This document shows, in pieces, positions 35,796-47,343 of a stretch of DNA of 64,000 bases. The stretch's first letter is position 1, and every line of letters starts with the position of its first letter. Both the position numbers and the translations under genes were made by a program. The notes below the pieces were generated by a model, which was not told the DNA's origin, made no database searches, and saw only the letters and a list, made by a program, of their open reading frames with translations. Origin of the DNA: Nemertoderma westbladi. Its lineage: Eukaryota > Xenacoelomorpha > Nemertodermatida > Nemertodermatidae. Where the stretch lies: contig JAUCBJ010000629.1 of NCBI GenBank assembly GCA_032718475.1, forward strand, positions 34,550-98,549, in the 5' to 3' direction.

Positions 35796-36870
35796 CCCTG
35801 GGGTACTGGTGACTGAGATTCTATTGGCCAAGGATAAGAGGTGACAGCAGAAGCCTTGACCATTGGGTGTTCTAATCAAGTATAATTGAACAATACATCA
35901 GGTTTAAAAAGACATTTACATTATCAATCATACTTCCACAATAAGCTCCAATTTAAGTAGCAAATAACAATTATTTATCTTACCAGTTTGCCTTGTAGTG
36001 GATGTAGCGTTCCCACTACATTGCCAGGTTCCAGTCTGTAGTTAATTGTCAATTCGGTTCTGGTAGTGGAGGATGGCGTATGGAAACCAGACAAGTCATC
36101 ATCATCAGCTCTTGTGCAAGGTAAAGAGAATGGTCTTGCATAGCCCTAGGAAACAATAAACAAACGTCTGTACAACATCTCTATCCTGTGCACAGTATTT
36201 GGAGTTTTGGGTTTTTACTTAAATTTTTTAAAGAATAATAGGCCTAGGCTTTATAGTACTGAAATAAATTAAATTAATTAATAAATTAAATAATTAATAA
36301 GGTGTCAAAATACGCCTTCGCGGTTCATGGAAGCCAAAGTCACGGAAGAACTGAGGTTAGAATCTCCACCAGCTGACTCTGTGGAAATTTTAAATACTCC
36401 TTAAGTACCTTGAAATAGGTCTACTCCTTTAAAATGTTAAAGAACGGAATTAAATAGATTACATCAAAGGCACCATGATCTCAAATTGTAATAATTGGAT
36501 TGTAAATATGTTTTTGGAGCTGTCAACAAGGTTCGAAAATCCACCAAATAGAACTTTTATTTATGGATTCTAGTAATTCTATTGATTCTATTGTATTTTA
36601 TTGCAGATGAGTGCAGCGCGGTAGATCATTTGGTGTAAATCACAAAATTTCTAATCTTCTGAATTTCCTACAAGAAAAATACAAACTCTCAACCGTAAGT
36701 TCCACTCTATTATTGATGAAGTCTGAATCTACCTTATGATCTACTTTAATTGTCCATGTGAATTCATAATACTAATAATATTTTATTAATTGGTACGGAA
36801 GTGTAACTTATTGTAACATTACGTAACAACAAGACACTCTTGGAAATAAGCTGGAAAGCTTTAAAGGCAA
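35796..36870. other. Non-coding stretch
   Basis: No gene recognised; AT-rich. Confidence 0.4.
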
Positions 36871-36877
36871 TCCTTTA

Positions 36878-37036
36878 CTTTATGTGACAGTAATTGCATT
36901 ACTCGTACTTTATGTGACAGTAATTACTCGTTTTACCTACTGCCTACTGCCCTACCTTGTAACTTAAATACGAATAAACTTGCTGTGATAAATACTGATT
37001 TGTGTTTTATATTTAAATTGAGATTTTTTTTAAACT
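36878..37036 (+). promoter_or_regulatory. Probable 5' untranslated region of the outer LINE
   Basis: Directly upstream of the LINE ORF1 start. ACTTTATGTGACAGTAATT occurs twice (about 36878 and 36907). Repeats of this kind are common in LINE 5' leaders, which act as internal promoters. The extent of the leader is inferred. Confidence 0.35.
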
Positions 37037-37390
37037 ATGGCGGATGTGGAGGCTTTCATTAAACTTCAAGATGATTCAATATCTCTGGTCAGAAGTATAA
37101 AAACCAAAAAGAGTGTTTCCGTTGACGATGAACGACAGTTAATCGACGCGTTCATTAAGATGGGCCAAATGTTCAACATTCAAGTAGGTAAACTGGCAGA
37201 AACCGTCTCCCAACTCGCAGATGCTCGCGCAGAGACCATTAAAGCGAAGAATCAGGTGATCGATCTCCAATCGAAATCTGCCAATCTAGGCCGTATGAGC
37301 TACAGCGACACGGTTCATAGTAATACCGCCACGGTAACAGCATCCTCGCAAATGGGACCCCCTCCTACCCTCCAGTCACGGTCTGGACCT
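37037..37390 (+). pseudogene. Outer LINE ORF1, N-terminal part
   Basis: The frame starts MADVEAFIKLQDD and is predicted to be largely alpha-helical and coiled-coil (heptad-like stretch around QVGKLAETVSQLADARAETI), then becomes Ser/Thr/Pro-rich. LINE ORF1 proteins are RNA-binding chaperones with an N-terminal coiled coil. The annotated frame runs to 37417, but its last residues come from a different LINE inserted at about 37.38-37.39 kb. ORF1 resumes at about 39487 beyond the insertion. The start has A at -3 relative to the ATG, a favourable context. Confidence 0.6.
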
Positions 37391-39486
37391 GCTTTGACAG
37401 CTTCACACTACAGCTGAGCAACAGGTATGAGGCTCTTGCCTCTGAGGCGGCAGATCACTGTGAGGGCTATACTGCCTTTACAGAAGCAGTTAAGTTAGCA
37501 GCTGCAGAAACAGTTCCTGTATACCCTCGAAACAGGAAAAGGGCCCCCTGGACTGACAACAAAATTCAGAAGTGCCGAAATGACCTTCATAAGGCGCAGA
37601 AAGAGTCCCGACTCAAACAGACTACAGCGGCCAAGAATGCAGTTAAGGCTGCATCTAGGTCCCTGAACAGGCAGTACTCTGCTAATCTACAGGAGCTAAT
37701 AAACCAACAGGTTGATGCCATCAATGATGCTGACGACAGCAGGCAATCATCCCAGGCATGGAAATCGATCAATCTGCTTACTGGGCGGAAAAGCCAACCA
37801 ACCACCAAGGTTAAGGCTGAATCACCAGCCGATCGCCTCAATGGTTGGAAAGCCCACTTTGAAAAGCTCCTCAATAATGACAGGGTATTGCCTGATAACT
37901 TTATAGAAGTAAAAGTGTCTGAGTCCGTACTCCCAGATATTCCCATTGGCGATATCTCCTTTGCAGAAGTGAAGGCTGCTGCAAAGAGCATTAAGACCAA
38001 TCGTGCCAGTGGAGTAGATGGTATTCCCCCTGAAGTCTTTAAAATACCTGAGTGTTTAAAGCTCATCTATCTCATCCTAGTAGACATGTACCGAACAACA
38101 AGAGTCCCACAAGAAATGAAAACAAATAAGTTGGTGCCAGTTCCCAAGAAGGGCAACCTAACACTCTATGGTTCTTTTCGGGGAATCTCATTGATCTCGA
38201 TTGCTGCAAAGCTATACAATAGGATTCTATTAAATCGCATCAGGGATCCCATTGAGAGACTGCTCCGTGGAAATCAGAATGGGTTCCGTAAAGGTCGTGG
38301 GACCATGGAGCCCATTTTGGCACTTAGAAGGATAATTGAAGAGTTATCAAAAAAGAAAGACAGGCATCTGGCTGTTATTTTTGTTGACTTCTTCAAGGCC
38401 TTTGATTCAGTCTCTCGCTCACGTATGTTCAGCATACTTTCATTATATGGGATTCCTGATGAAATTATTGCAGCAATCAGATCAGTATACGATGGTTCGA
38501 CAACATTTGTGTCTACTGTTGATGGTGACACAGAACCATTTGAAGTGTTATGGGGCGTCCTCCAAGGAGACACACTTGCACCATTCTTGTTCATTATTGT
38601 GGTTGACTATGTTCTACGTATGTCCTTAGATCATTATAATGATGATGGGGTGATGATAACTCCACCTACTGGCTCCAGAAGTCGAGGAAATCCTGCCAAG
38701 TACCTAACTGATCTAGACTTTGCTGATGACTTAGGAGTACTCTCAGAATCATTAGAGGGAGCCCAACGGCTCCTCAGCTCATTAGAACATGATGCTTCTA
38801 GTGTTGGTCTTTTTATTAACTCCAGAAAGACCAAAATTCTGACAGTTAACTTTGAAAGTCCTCAGCAAGTCTCTGATCGGATGAGCATAAGCTCAAAGGA
38901 TGGTATGCTTGAGCATGTGGACGACTTCTGTTACCTGGGATCATGGATCCGGAAGTCAGGTGAGGACCTTCGAATACGTAAGGGAAAGGCATGGGCAGCC
39001 TTGAATAGGCTTTCCAGGATTTGGAAGTCACCGAGAATTAATCGGAAACTTAAGGTCGGATTATTTAGAGCAGCAGTAGTTCCAGTACTCCTCTATGGGA
39101 GTCCATGCTGGGCTCTAACTGCTGAGGACACCAAATCTCTGGATGGCACATTCACAAGAATGCTACGCCGGGTTCATTGTGTCAAGTACAATGCACACAT
39201 CTCCAACCAGACACTATATAACATTGGAGGTGTCTCATTGGTTCCCCCAAACTTGACACTAGAACAAAATCGCCTCCGCTTTGCAGGAAATTGCTTTCGC
39301 CGTGAGGACCAGCCAGTGCATAATCTTGTACTTTGGCAGCCTCATGGAGTGAATAAGCATGGTGGACAGCCCATGACTTTCTTGAGACGCATCTTAAAGG
39401 ACACTGGCCTTGAAGATGCGGATGATCTAGCAAATGTCATGGGTGATAGGGAGTTGTGGCGGTGCAATTTTGTTGACAAGCCGGCG
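37390..39486 (+). pseudogene. Nested 5'-truncated LINE with reverse transcriptase
   Basis: A continuous frame from about 37381 to 39516 encodes the end of the endonuclease-RT linker (FTLQLSNRYEAL), then a full RT domain. RT blocks seen: RGISL, NQNGFRKGRGT, FVDFFKAFDSVSR (block A), GVLQGDTLAPFLF (block B), LDFADDLGVL (block C with both catalytic Asp), CYLGSWI, and the post-RT block VPVLLYGSPCWALT. The endonuclease is missing, as expected for a 5'-truncated insertion. The frame has no internal stop, so it is young. A second copy lies at 57.6-58.3 kb; both end near GACAAGCCGGC. It interrupts ORF1 of the outer LINE. No clear target duplication was found. Confidence 0.8.
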
Positions 39487-39924
39487 GAAATAGAAGACAG
39501 CCCAACAGCTCCGTAATCCGAGGATCAAGGAAAGGAAAGATCAGGTTCCCTGAGTGTGCGCGTTGCTCCTCCATCAACTCGCGCCCCGAGGATGACAGCT
39601 GTATGGAAGGCCCATATACATATTGGACGGCTATTACCGGACGTTACAAGTCTGGAAATTAGTGAGTACCTACGATCAGAAGGTATCAAATTCGATCAAT
39701 TCAATCAAATCAATTCTGATCAACCTTACCAAAGTTTTAACATTACTGCCGACCAAGCAGACAGGAGCTCGATAATGGACCCGATGTTATGGGAACAAGG
39801 TGTAACTGTGCGCAACTATCTTCTCGCCAGAAATGACCGCGAGACCTTGGGTATCCCCCGACGCTCCTCCCGTTTAATCGCTCCAACTGTTGATCGACGT
39901 GATGATACTGAAAATGTAGACTGA
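39487..39924 (+). pseudogene. Outer LINE ORF1, C-terminal RNA-binding-like part
   Basis: ORF1 resumes with RRQPNSSVIRGSRKGKI in one frame and, after a shift near 39545, continues APPSTRAPRMTAVWKAHIHI and RLLPDVTSLEISEYLRSEGI, followed by MLWEQGVTVRNYL. The IHIGRL...EISEYL...W..GV.VRNYL pattern resembles the RRM-like domain of LINE ORF1 proteins. It ends ENVD and TGA (39922-39924). The next codons are CTA GAT, and the downstream ORF2 is in the same frame with no other stop. Confidence 0.65.
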
Positions 39925-39928
39925 CTAG
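39922..39928 (+). promoter_or_regulatory. TGA CTAG stop context between ORF1 and ORF2
   Basis: The single stop separating the two in-frame LINE ORFs is TGA followed by CTAG, a context known from animal genes and some viral genes to permit translational readthrough. No in-frame ATG occurs in ORF2 until 40489, after the endonuclease active-site motif. Function here is inferred. Confidence 0.45.
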
Positions 39929-42348
39929 ATATCAAAGTTACTCTATGGAACATCGAAGGACTAAAGTACATAACTGATAACATTGGAAATTTTAATCATG
40001 ATATATACCAAAATTCAGATGTTATTCTTCTTACTGAAACCTTTTCTACTGACCTCGAGTTCCCAAATGTATCTTATTATTGTTACCCAAAACCAGCAAA
40101 GAAGCCATTACGGGGCCGCCCTATCGGTGGTATTTTGGCAATATGCAAACCGAAACTGGACCCAAAGTATATTGCATCAGATGATAACTATGTTGTGATA
40201 AAAACTGCTGCTGCCTTCATCCTAGTCTTTTACTTCCACCCTGACTTCAGTACCGAAGAAATAATTCTAGACGTTAGCCTCGGATTAATACACACTTCAC
40301 CCAATCTTCCAATTATAATTGGAGGGGATTTTAACTGCCGGATAGACCAGGGTTCCCGTGGTTCTGACCTGACAGATAGCTTAGAGAGTATTGGTTTTAT
40401 CTTAATCAATGATCCCTTGGAACATACATACATTTCCCCCCAAGGGGTAAGCACCATTGATTTATTTTTTGTTAAGATTATAACCCCAATGAGCCCACCT
40501 CCGTTTACCCTTATTGATGTGAACCCTATCAGAAAACACCAACTTGTTGTGCTGTCCCTCACCTTACCTGGTTCCACTACAGTACCAAATATTCGCCCAG
40601 AACTACCTTCGCGCAACTTAAAAATAACTAAACTGAAAGACAATCCTCTTCTTACTACGATACAGGATCTTTTAACAGAAAGTAGTAACATAGATGAGGC
40701 AAACCGTCTTCTTGCAAAAGTTTTTGCTGACTCTACTATTCCGAAGCAAGTGAACTACAATCATCATGGCAAATTGTGGTTTGACAATGAGTGCCGCTTA
40801 CTCAAATCACAGGTTATGATACTTTTTTATAACAGGGAAATCTCAGAACACGACAAGGATCTTTACTGGAATGAAAGAAAAGTTTACAAGAAACTCCTCA
40901 AATCAAAGCGACTGAAGCACGAGGAAAAATGTTTACTCGACAAAATTGCAAAAGCTGAGATTACTCCATGGACTCTGACAAAAGAATGTAAACCAAATCA
41001 CGTAGCCCCAATAGCGATGGATGTACTGGAATCTCATTTTGAAAATCTTCTAAGTAAATCAAAAGACCCTCCGAATATACCGCGTATTCCAGAGACATCA
41101 ACTGCTGAATTAGAAAACAACGAATGGTACAACAGTCCTATAACTCGTGAAGAAGTTGAGGCTGCAATTAAACACACAGGAAATCGTAAAGCATGTGGTT
41201 CAAATAATATATACTACGAACACTTGAAACACTCTTTGCCTCTAATCCTACATATTTTGGTACTCCTCTTTAATACCTGCTTAAATATTGGTTCGCTTCC
41301 ACGTACTTGGATGTATAGTATTGTCAAGATACTCTATAAAGGTAGAGGTGCGATCACATTGCCAGATAATTACCGTGGGATTGCACTCCTCAGCGTTTTA
41401 TTAAAGATCTTTACTTCTATATTAAACAAACGGATATTAAATAAAATCCGCTGGTTGATACCCGAAGAGCAGTTTGGATTTCTACCTGGTAAATCAACTC
41501 TGGATGCATTAAATCGATTGATCTCTGACATAAATTCATTGATTGACGCGAATGGTAAAGTTTATGTTGTATTTGTTGATTTCCGAAAGGCTTTTGACTC
41601 CATCAGTCGGAAAATTTATCTTAACAAGCTGTTCAACGATTTCGGTGTTAAAGGCAAACTTTACAATGTTATCAAGTATCTTCTAAATGCAAACTACATC
41701 CAGGTGTTTGAAGGTCTTCGCCTTTCAAAGAAAATACGCCAGATTATCGGATTCCTACAAGGGGACTGTTTCTCCCCAACGAGTTTCATTTTGTATATCG
41801 CCGACCTTGTTGTTGCTTTGCGGTCAGCTACTGCCTTCTTGAAATCTATATTTTTCGCCGATGATTTAGCCTTCTACTCATCAAACCCCAAAGAGATCCA
41901 AGATAGTTTAAATAACCTTCGTAAATGGTGCAAAGATAATGCTCTTAAGGTGAATCTCGTTAAAACAAAAATTGTTAAATTTCGAAGAGGAGGCTGTTTA
42001 GCACTCTATGATAACTTCTATTATGATGGCCAACTGGTAAAGATATGCGATAAATATGAGTATTTGGGTGTAGTACTCCAGCCTACTTTGACGTTCACGA
42101 AACACATAAAAGCAAAGAAAGAAAAAGCCTACGCTGCCATTGGCTGCCTGAAAAATCTCCATCTAGTCTCCGTGGAAACGGGAATCAAAATTTTTAAGAT
42201 GAAAATCGCCCCTATGGCATCTTACGCCCTCTCGGAAATAGGATCCAAACTTACACTACCTCAACTAAAAGAATTGGATAAAATTAAATCTACCTTTCTT
42301 AAACGGCTCCTTGGACTCCATATTTATTCATCATCAACTCTGCTTTAA
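39925..42348 (+). pseudogene. Outer LINE ORF2: endonuclease and reverse transcriptase
   Basis: In-frame from the TGA to a TAA at 42346. The N-terminal APE-type endonuclease begins VTLWNIEGLK, with VILLTETF, GGDFNCRID (about 40321) and STIDLFF. The usual SDH near its end reads RKHQLV, so the last catalytic histidine may be in a shifted context. RT blocks follow: NYRGIALL, QFGFLPGKST, FVDFRKAFDSISR (A), GFLQGDCFSPTSF (B), FFADDLAFYS (C, both Asp present) and YLGVVL. These proteins nick the target and copy the LINE RNA in place. Downstream, at least two frameshifts (42340-42460) break the C-terminal domain, so this copy is probably dead. The family looks CR1/jockey-like in layout; not assigned firmly. 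Confidence 0.8.
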
Positions 42349-42717
42349 AATTAACTCATCAAGAAACCTTCACAAACGACATCCTTCTAACATCACCAGG
42401 TATTTTCAGCGCTGAAATTCTAGAACAATACATCATCTTCAGATCGGATCGAATATGCAAATTTCATTACTGAGAATTACAATTTAGGACCGGCCTTCAC
42501 TTCAACAACATGGACTCGCAGTAACCAAAGAAACAGGCACCTCATAACAAGAACGACATCTCACGGTTTTCACTATAAACTCTGCAACAATTCAACTTTC
42601 CACACCCCGTGTCCGGACTGCACCTGTAAATTTTGTCAAAACTCAGCCAGCGATCGTTACCACGCCCTATCGTGTCCTCAATGTCCGCCTATCGCCACCT
42701 TATCTATCATCCCATAA
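42349..42717 (+). pseudogene. Outer LINE ORF2 C-terminal Cys/His domain, frameshifted
   Basis: After the stop at 42346 the coding sense continues in other frames. It ends in a frame from about 42445 containing HGFHYKLCNNS, CPDCTCKFCQNSASD and LSCPQCPP before a TAA at 42715. The clustered Cys/His resemble the terminal zinc knuckle of many LINE ORF2 proteins. The relic at 6365-6601 preserves the same motif. Confidence 0.6.
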
Positions 42718-44340
42718 AACTACATTTTAAAACGTGCTTTTTTAAACTCTCATACCGGTAATATTTTAATGTACATATTTAATTATTTCATTTACTCCGT
42801 CTGTGAATTTGGAGTGTATAGAATAACCTCTAATTACTCGTTTTTTTAACGTGTGATTATCTACTTTTTCAATTTGTATAAATAAATAACCCTTGTCATA
42901 GAAGGATTTAATGGCGCGCAAATTCAATGACTGTAATATACCCGTTAGTAATTTATTAATAATCAAATAAATAAAATTTAAATTTTTTTAAGAAAACTAC
43001 TAGGTTATAGAAGTGGCGGTGTTTTCTAACCAAAACAATATACGTATTCCTCTCTGTACCAACATCAACATCCGCCACTATCTGTACCAACATCTCTTAC
43101 CCCCCCCCCCCCCCCCCCCCATTGTGTTATTTTTTATTTTTTTATATCTCCAATGTGGTTGAAAAATGCATAGAAAACGATATACCATTGGAAAGAGAAT
43201 GAACTAAAGTAAATAAAATTTGTAAAAAAATTTTTGGTGCCCCTTAGCGGCTAGCGTGAGATTTAAAAAATTTCGCTAAAAAGATTAATCCTACATTATT
43301 TTCCAATTTTATTTTTCAATATTTTTCGACTACTTTTAGTGGAAAACAACAGAAACAACAGCTGAAGGTAACACACCACCGAGCTAAACTTATATTTGCG
43401 GGGATTTTTGGGGTCGCTGATTTCATTTCCGATGTCAATTTTAATTTTTGGTGGAATCTAGTCTGTCCGTCAGTCTTACATGTTGACAGACAGATTGGCA
43501 GACAGATTTTCCACGATAACTCAATAACTAAAAGATATCTCTGTAAGCAGTTTCCAGATTTGAAATTCCCATTAAATTGTTGTCTGGATTCATTAAAAGA
43601 ATATTTTATTACATTTTTATCCGTGGGGTCCCCCCCCCACTTAAAAGTGCTCAAATATATATTCAGAATGTTATACGCCTGTTAAGTTCTGCCTAAATCA
43701 TTGACCTTTTTGCCATGGTAGCTCATGATTTACTTAATTCATATCAGTAAATTTCAATGATAACGGCATAATATTAATCTGAATCTACATACCCAAGGCG
43801 TTTCGATAAACATTTTATCATTCTACATTGAACCCAAAAGAATTTATGTTTAATAGCAAAGAAAGCAGCCCAATTAAATTCCAGTGGGAAACATAATACT
43901 GCCATGCTGACGGGTATTTTTGTCCTAATAATGCATTATTATTTTCTGCATGAATTGGAATTGTCATTTAATCATATTTCCAAGGACAGAAGTCTGAATG
44001 TATAGCTGATGCGATTCACGGAAAAATTTCACTGCAAATTCTTCTTGAGTATTAAGTTGTCGTTGTGAAGAAAGCGAAGGTTATGGTTTCATTATTCTGT
44101 TATTGAAGGAGTGGTGGATGCCAACTCAATTATAAATCAAATGAGTTCGTTTATTCTAAATTGCGATATTATAAGAAACCTGACGCCTATTAAACGGCAG
44201 TGGGTTGTGGCCGAGTAGTGGGTTGTGGGTGCCTGGAAAGTAGTGAGAACGAGTCCTTGCCCTCGGGTTAATCATAATAAACTACTTTCGGAATCAGAAA
44301 CTCACTCTAGATTTACTGAGTAGTATTTCAGCCAACAGGC
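42718..44340. other. Non-coding stretch
   Basis: It contains a copy of the dispersed 69-bp unit (42985-43040) and a 21-base C run (43100-43120). There is no gene. Confidence 0.45.
43100..43120 (+). repeat. Poly(C) tract, 21 nt
   Basis: Uninterrupted homopolymer. Confidence 0.95.
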
Positions 44341-44367
44341 CTTTATCTTGGTACGAACTAAAATACT

Positions 44368-44527
44368 GAACCAGCTGAAACCACCTGAAACCAGCTGAAA
44401 CCACCTGAAACCAGCAGTAAACCACCTAAAACCAGCTGAAACCACCTGAAACCAGCAGTAAACCACCTGAAACCAGCTGAAACCACCTGAAACCAGCAGT
44501 AAACCACCTGAAACCAGCTGTGAAAAC
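44368..44527. repeat. ACCAGCTGAAACCACCTGAA minisatellite
   Basis: ACCTGAAACC, AGCTGAAACC and CAGCAGTAAACC words alternate in a higher-order array with a period of about 54 bp directly before the foldback element. Confidence 0.85.
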
Positions 44528-44544
44528 CAATATATATAATATTA

Positions 44545-45455
44545 GTTTCTAGGGGAACTCAGCTGGGAACCAGGGGTGCTTGCTTTGCTACCTTACATCC
44601 TAGACACTAACTTAGATCCTGGGCTTTATCTAGTGGTGTGACTTTGGATCTAAGACACGGTCTTAGATCCTTGGTGTGATATTACTGATTCGACCTTAGA
44701 TCCTAGATGCGAACTTAGATCCTGGGTGCAACCTAGTGGTGTGACCACATAGATCCTAGATGCGAATTTAGATTCTAGATGCGAACTTAGATCCTGGTGG
44801 CAATCATAGATCCTAAATGCGAATTTAGATCCTGGGTGCGATCTACAGGTGCGACCTTGATTGTAGCACACCTACCCTGTAATATGGCTAATTATTTTTA
44901 CAGTATGAAGCCTACCGTATGTACAGTCAGACAGTGTGCGGTGCCGGCAGACTGATCTGTATGTAATGTACTGATGTAGTGTGCGTACGAATGCAGGGTA
45001 TGAACAGAACATACAGACATCAGATGCTATTCCTGTATTCCAGAGATGCTAGCCAGTACAGATGCTAAGACAGGTTAATGCCACTACTGCTGAACTGTAC
45101 TGCTGTACTAGGCCTACCGTAATTGTTGTAATATAGCCAAACTGCTGAACTGCCAAGAATTGCAGTTCTCAAGAAGAATCAGAATCACAAGATATAAGTT
45201 AGTATCTATTTTCTCATGGTCTAAAGTTCGCGTGTAGGATCTTAGTTCGGATCTAAGTAAGGATCTGAGACAATCGTAAGGATCTAAGTTCGCATCTAGG
45301 ATCTAAGGCCGAATCAGTAATATCACACCAAGGATCTAAGGCCATGTCTAAGATCCAAAGTTTCACAACTAGATAGAGCCCAGGATCTAAGTTCGTGTCT
45401 AGGACCTAAGGTAGCACCCCTGGTTCCCAGCCGAGTTTCCCTAGAAACTAATACA
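44545..45455. mobile_element. Foldback element with ~200-bp inverted arms
   Basis: The left end GTTTCTAGGGGAACTCAGCT followed by GGGAACCAGGGGTGC is mirrored at the right end (GCACCCCTGGTTCCCAGC and then CTAGAAAC). Inside both arms the words CTTAGATCCTAG and TGCGAACTTAGATCCTGG repeat many times on the left and in complement (AGGATCTAAG) on the right. The ~370-bp centre is unique. No transposase. The structure matches foldback transposons. Confidence 0.85.
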
Positions 45456-46561
45456 GTAATATTATTGCTTTCAATTCAGAATATATCACACAACCGATTC
45501 CGAAACTAGTTTATTAAAATAGCGTTAGTCACCACTGCGCCAAACCGCGTCAAGGTTAGGTTGGTTAACAGAGATACACAAAACTGTATCATGCTGTTAC
45601 CCCCCCCCCCCCCCCCCCCCCACCCACATTCAATATATTTCAGTATTCCATTATCTTCACTGACAAACAATAACATGATGCAAACAAAGCCACTACTATT
45701 CGCCTTGCTGCCGCCCCACCATTGGTGCCTTGCTGCCTCGCCAGACTTAACTGGCTGGATGAACCCGTATCCGGCTGCAGGATCAACGCCTTGCCCCCCC
45801 CCCCCCCCCCCCCACCCTGACACGGAAACTCTATGATAAACAGTTTCGCACCGCTATCGCTACGAGACTGGGGTGTAAATCGGACGGCTCAGATTCACTG
45901 GCTCTGATTCCAGTTGCTATGGCCGGCATACCCGCCACGCGATGGTAAACGATATCATTAGACGGCCGCTGTTGTTAGTGCTGTCTCGGTCTTGGGGACT
46001 GCCGCCACACTATCGCCATAACGTGAAAAAAAATTAAAAAAAAAACAATTACCAATTGAGGGAAAAAAGTAAACAAGAATAAAGAGAAAAAATAAAATAA
46101 AATTAAGTACATGGGGCGCGGGGGGGGGGGGGGGGGGTTGGGAAATTCTTGGGTGTAGCAGGAATGGGGTGGGGGAAGGGGGAGGGGGCGTGGAGGTGGG
46201 GATTTAATAGGAATACCCAGACGAAACCCTTTTGACAGCCATTGTATACAATAGATTACAATTATATAATGTATGTATCTCACTTTCGGAAACCCGCATG
46301 ACGTATTCCAGGAAATTCTGCTTTTCATTAGGATTACATTACCTCATTAGTATTTAACAGCGACCAAAAATAGTAAGAGGATGACAGTCTAGACACCCGG
46401 TAAACGTGATTATTAGACGTTTATTAAATACCGCAATAAGGCCTTACGTAATTTAGGATTCAATATCTTATGAATTTTACTAATAATTCGATAGTACTTA
46501 CTGTCTAGGCCTCCTGTTACAACATCTCAATGTGTAGTAAGCCACAGTAGGCATGTTAAAA
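45456..46561. other. Non-coding stretch with three long C/G runs
   Basis: C22 at 45600-45621, C20 at 45794-45813 and G18 at 46120-46137. Proline- or glycine-rich frames across them are artefacts of the homopolymers. Confidence 0.7.
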
Positions 46562-47343
46562 TCTAATATATATAAATATCGATTGTCTGTCTGTGTGTGT
46601 GTTTGTCATCGGCTATACAATCGAACCCATCTCAATGAAATCTCGCTTGCTATAGCTCGTTAGAAAGGTCTCGCCCTAACTTGTTGCAACATAATATTCA
46701 GAGCCGTCTGAAGTTTGCCCGTCTGCCGCTAGAGGGCGATTTTCGTGATTTTCGGGCGAAATTTATCGAATTATTTCGGTTCTTCTATCAGTAATTAATG
46801 ATTTAGAGGGGTAACATTTATCCCACCTGGTATAATATTAACATGGGTAGATTCGCCGTGTCCCATTCTCACAAAGTTTTTATTTTATTCGAGTGTTTAA
46901 TATAAATATGTATGATTATTTATTGAGTAAAAATCAAATAGTGTGTCGCAGAGTTGTATACAGTTCCCCCATCTGCCGCTAGAGGGTGAAATGTCTGAAT
47001 GTGAACATCTACACCAATTTTGTTATTTACAATCTGTTTAAGCTGAAAATTGAAAGGCAGGCATTTTACTTCACCATAAACCCCATCTTTACCAAACTGC
47101 AGCGCCGCCTGCATTTCACCAGTCCGCAGGTAGAGGGTGGATCTGAAAGTGATCATTTTCTGGAAATTGTGTTATTTACAATCTGCTTAAAGTTGAAACT
47201 TGACAGTTATCTCTTATGGGGGCGGTGTTTTATTTAATGATGGTGTCTGTTCCGTATGCAGTTCTCTAATCTCCCACACATATTCATATATCATCTGCAC
47301 GTGCACTAGAAAGCTGTGGCCCGAAGGGCCACAGGCTTTCTAG
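46562..47343 (+). mobile_element. Helitron/HINE-like element, copy E (internally deleted)
   Basis: It starts TCTAATATATATAAATATC after an A and ends with the GTGGCCCGAAGGGCCAC hairpin and CTAG before a T, exactly like copies B-D. A deletion joins the unique 5' section (to about 46935) to the last two or three monomers, leaving 782 bp. As a single, isolated insertion it defines both element ends independently of the 16-25-kb cluster. Confidence 0.9.

Noticed and set aside
37587-39433. Minus-strand frames opposite the LINE RT
   Set aside because: Shadows of the strong forward RT frame with no motifs of their own.
40135-40143. Start of the outer LINE ORF2 at 40135
   Set aside because: That codon is TTG; the endonuclease sense already begins near 39925, so the start there is artificial.
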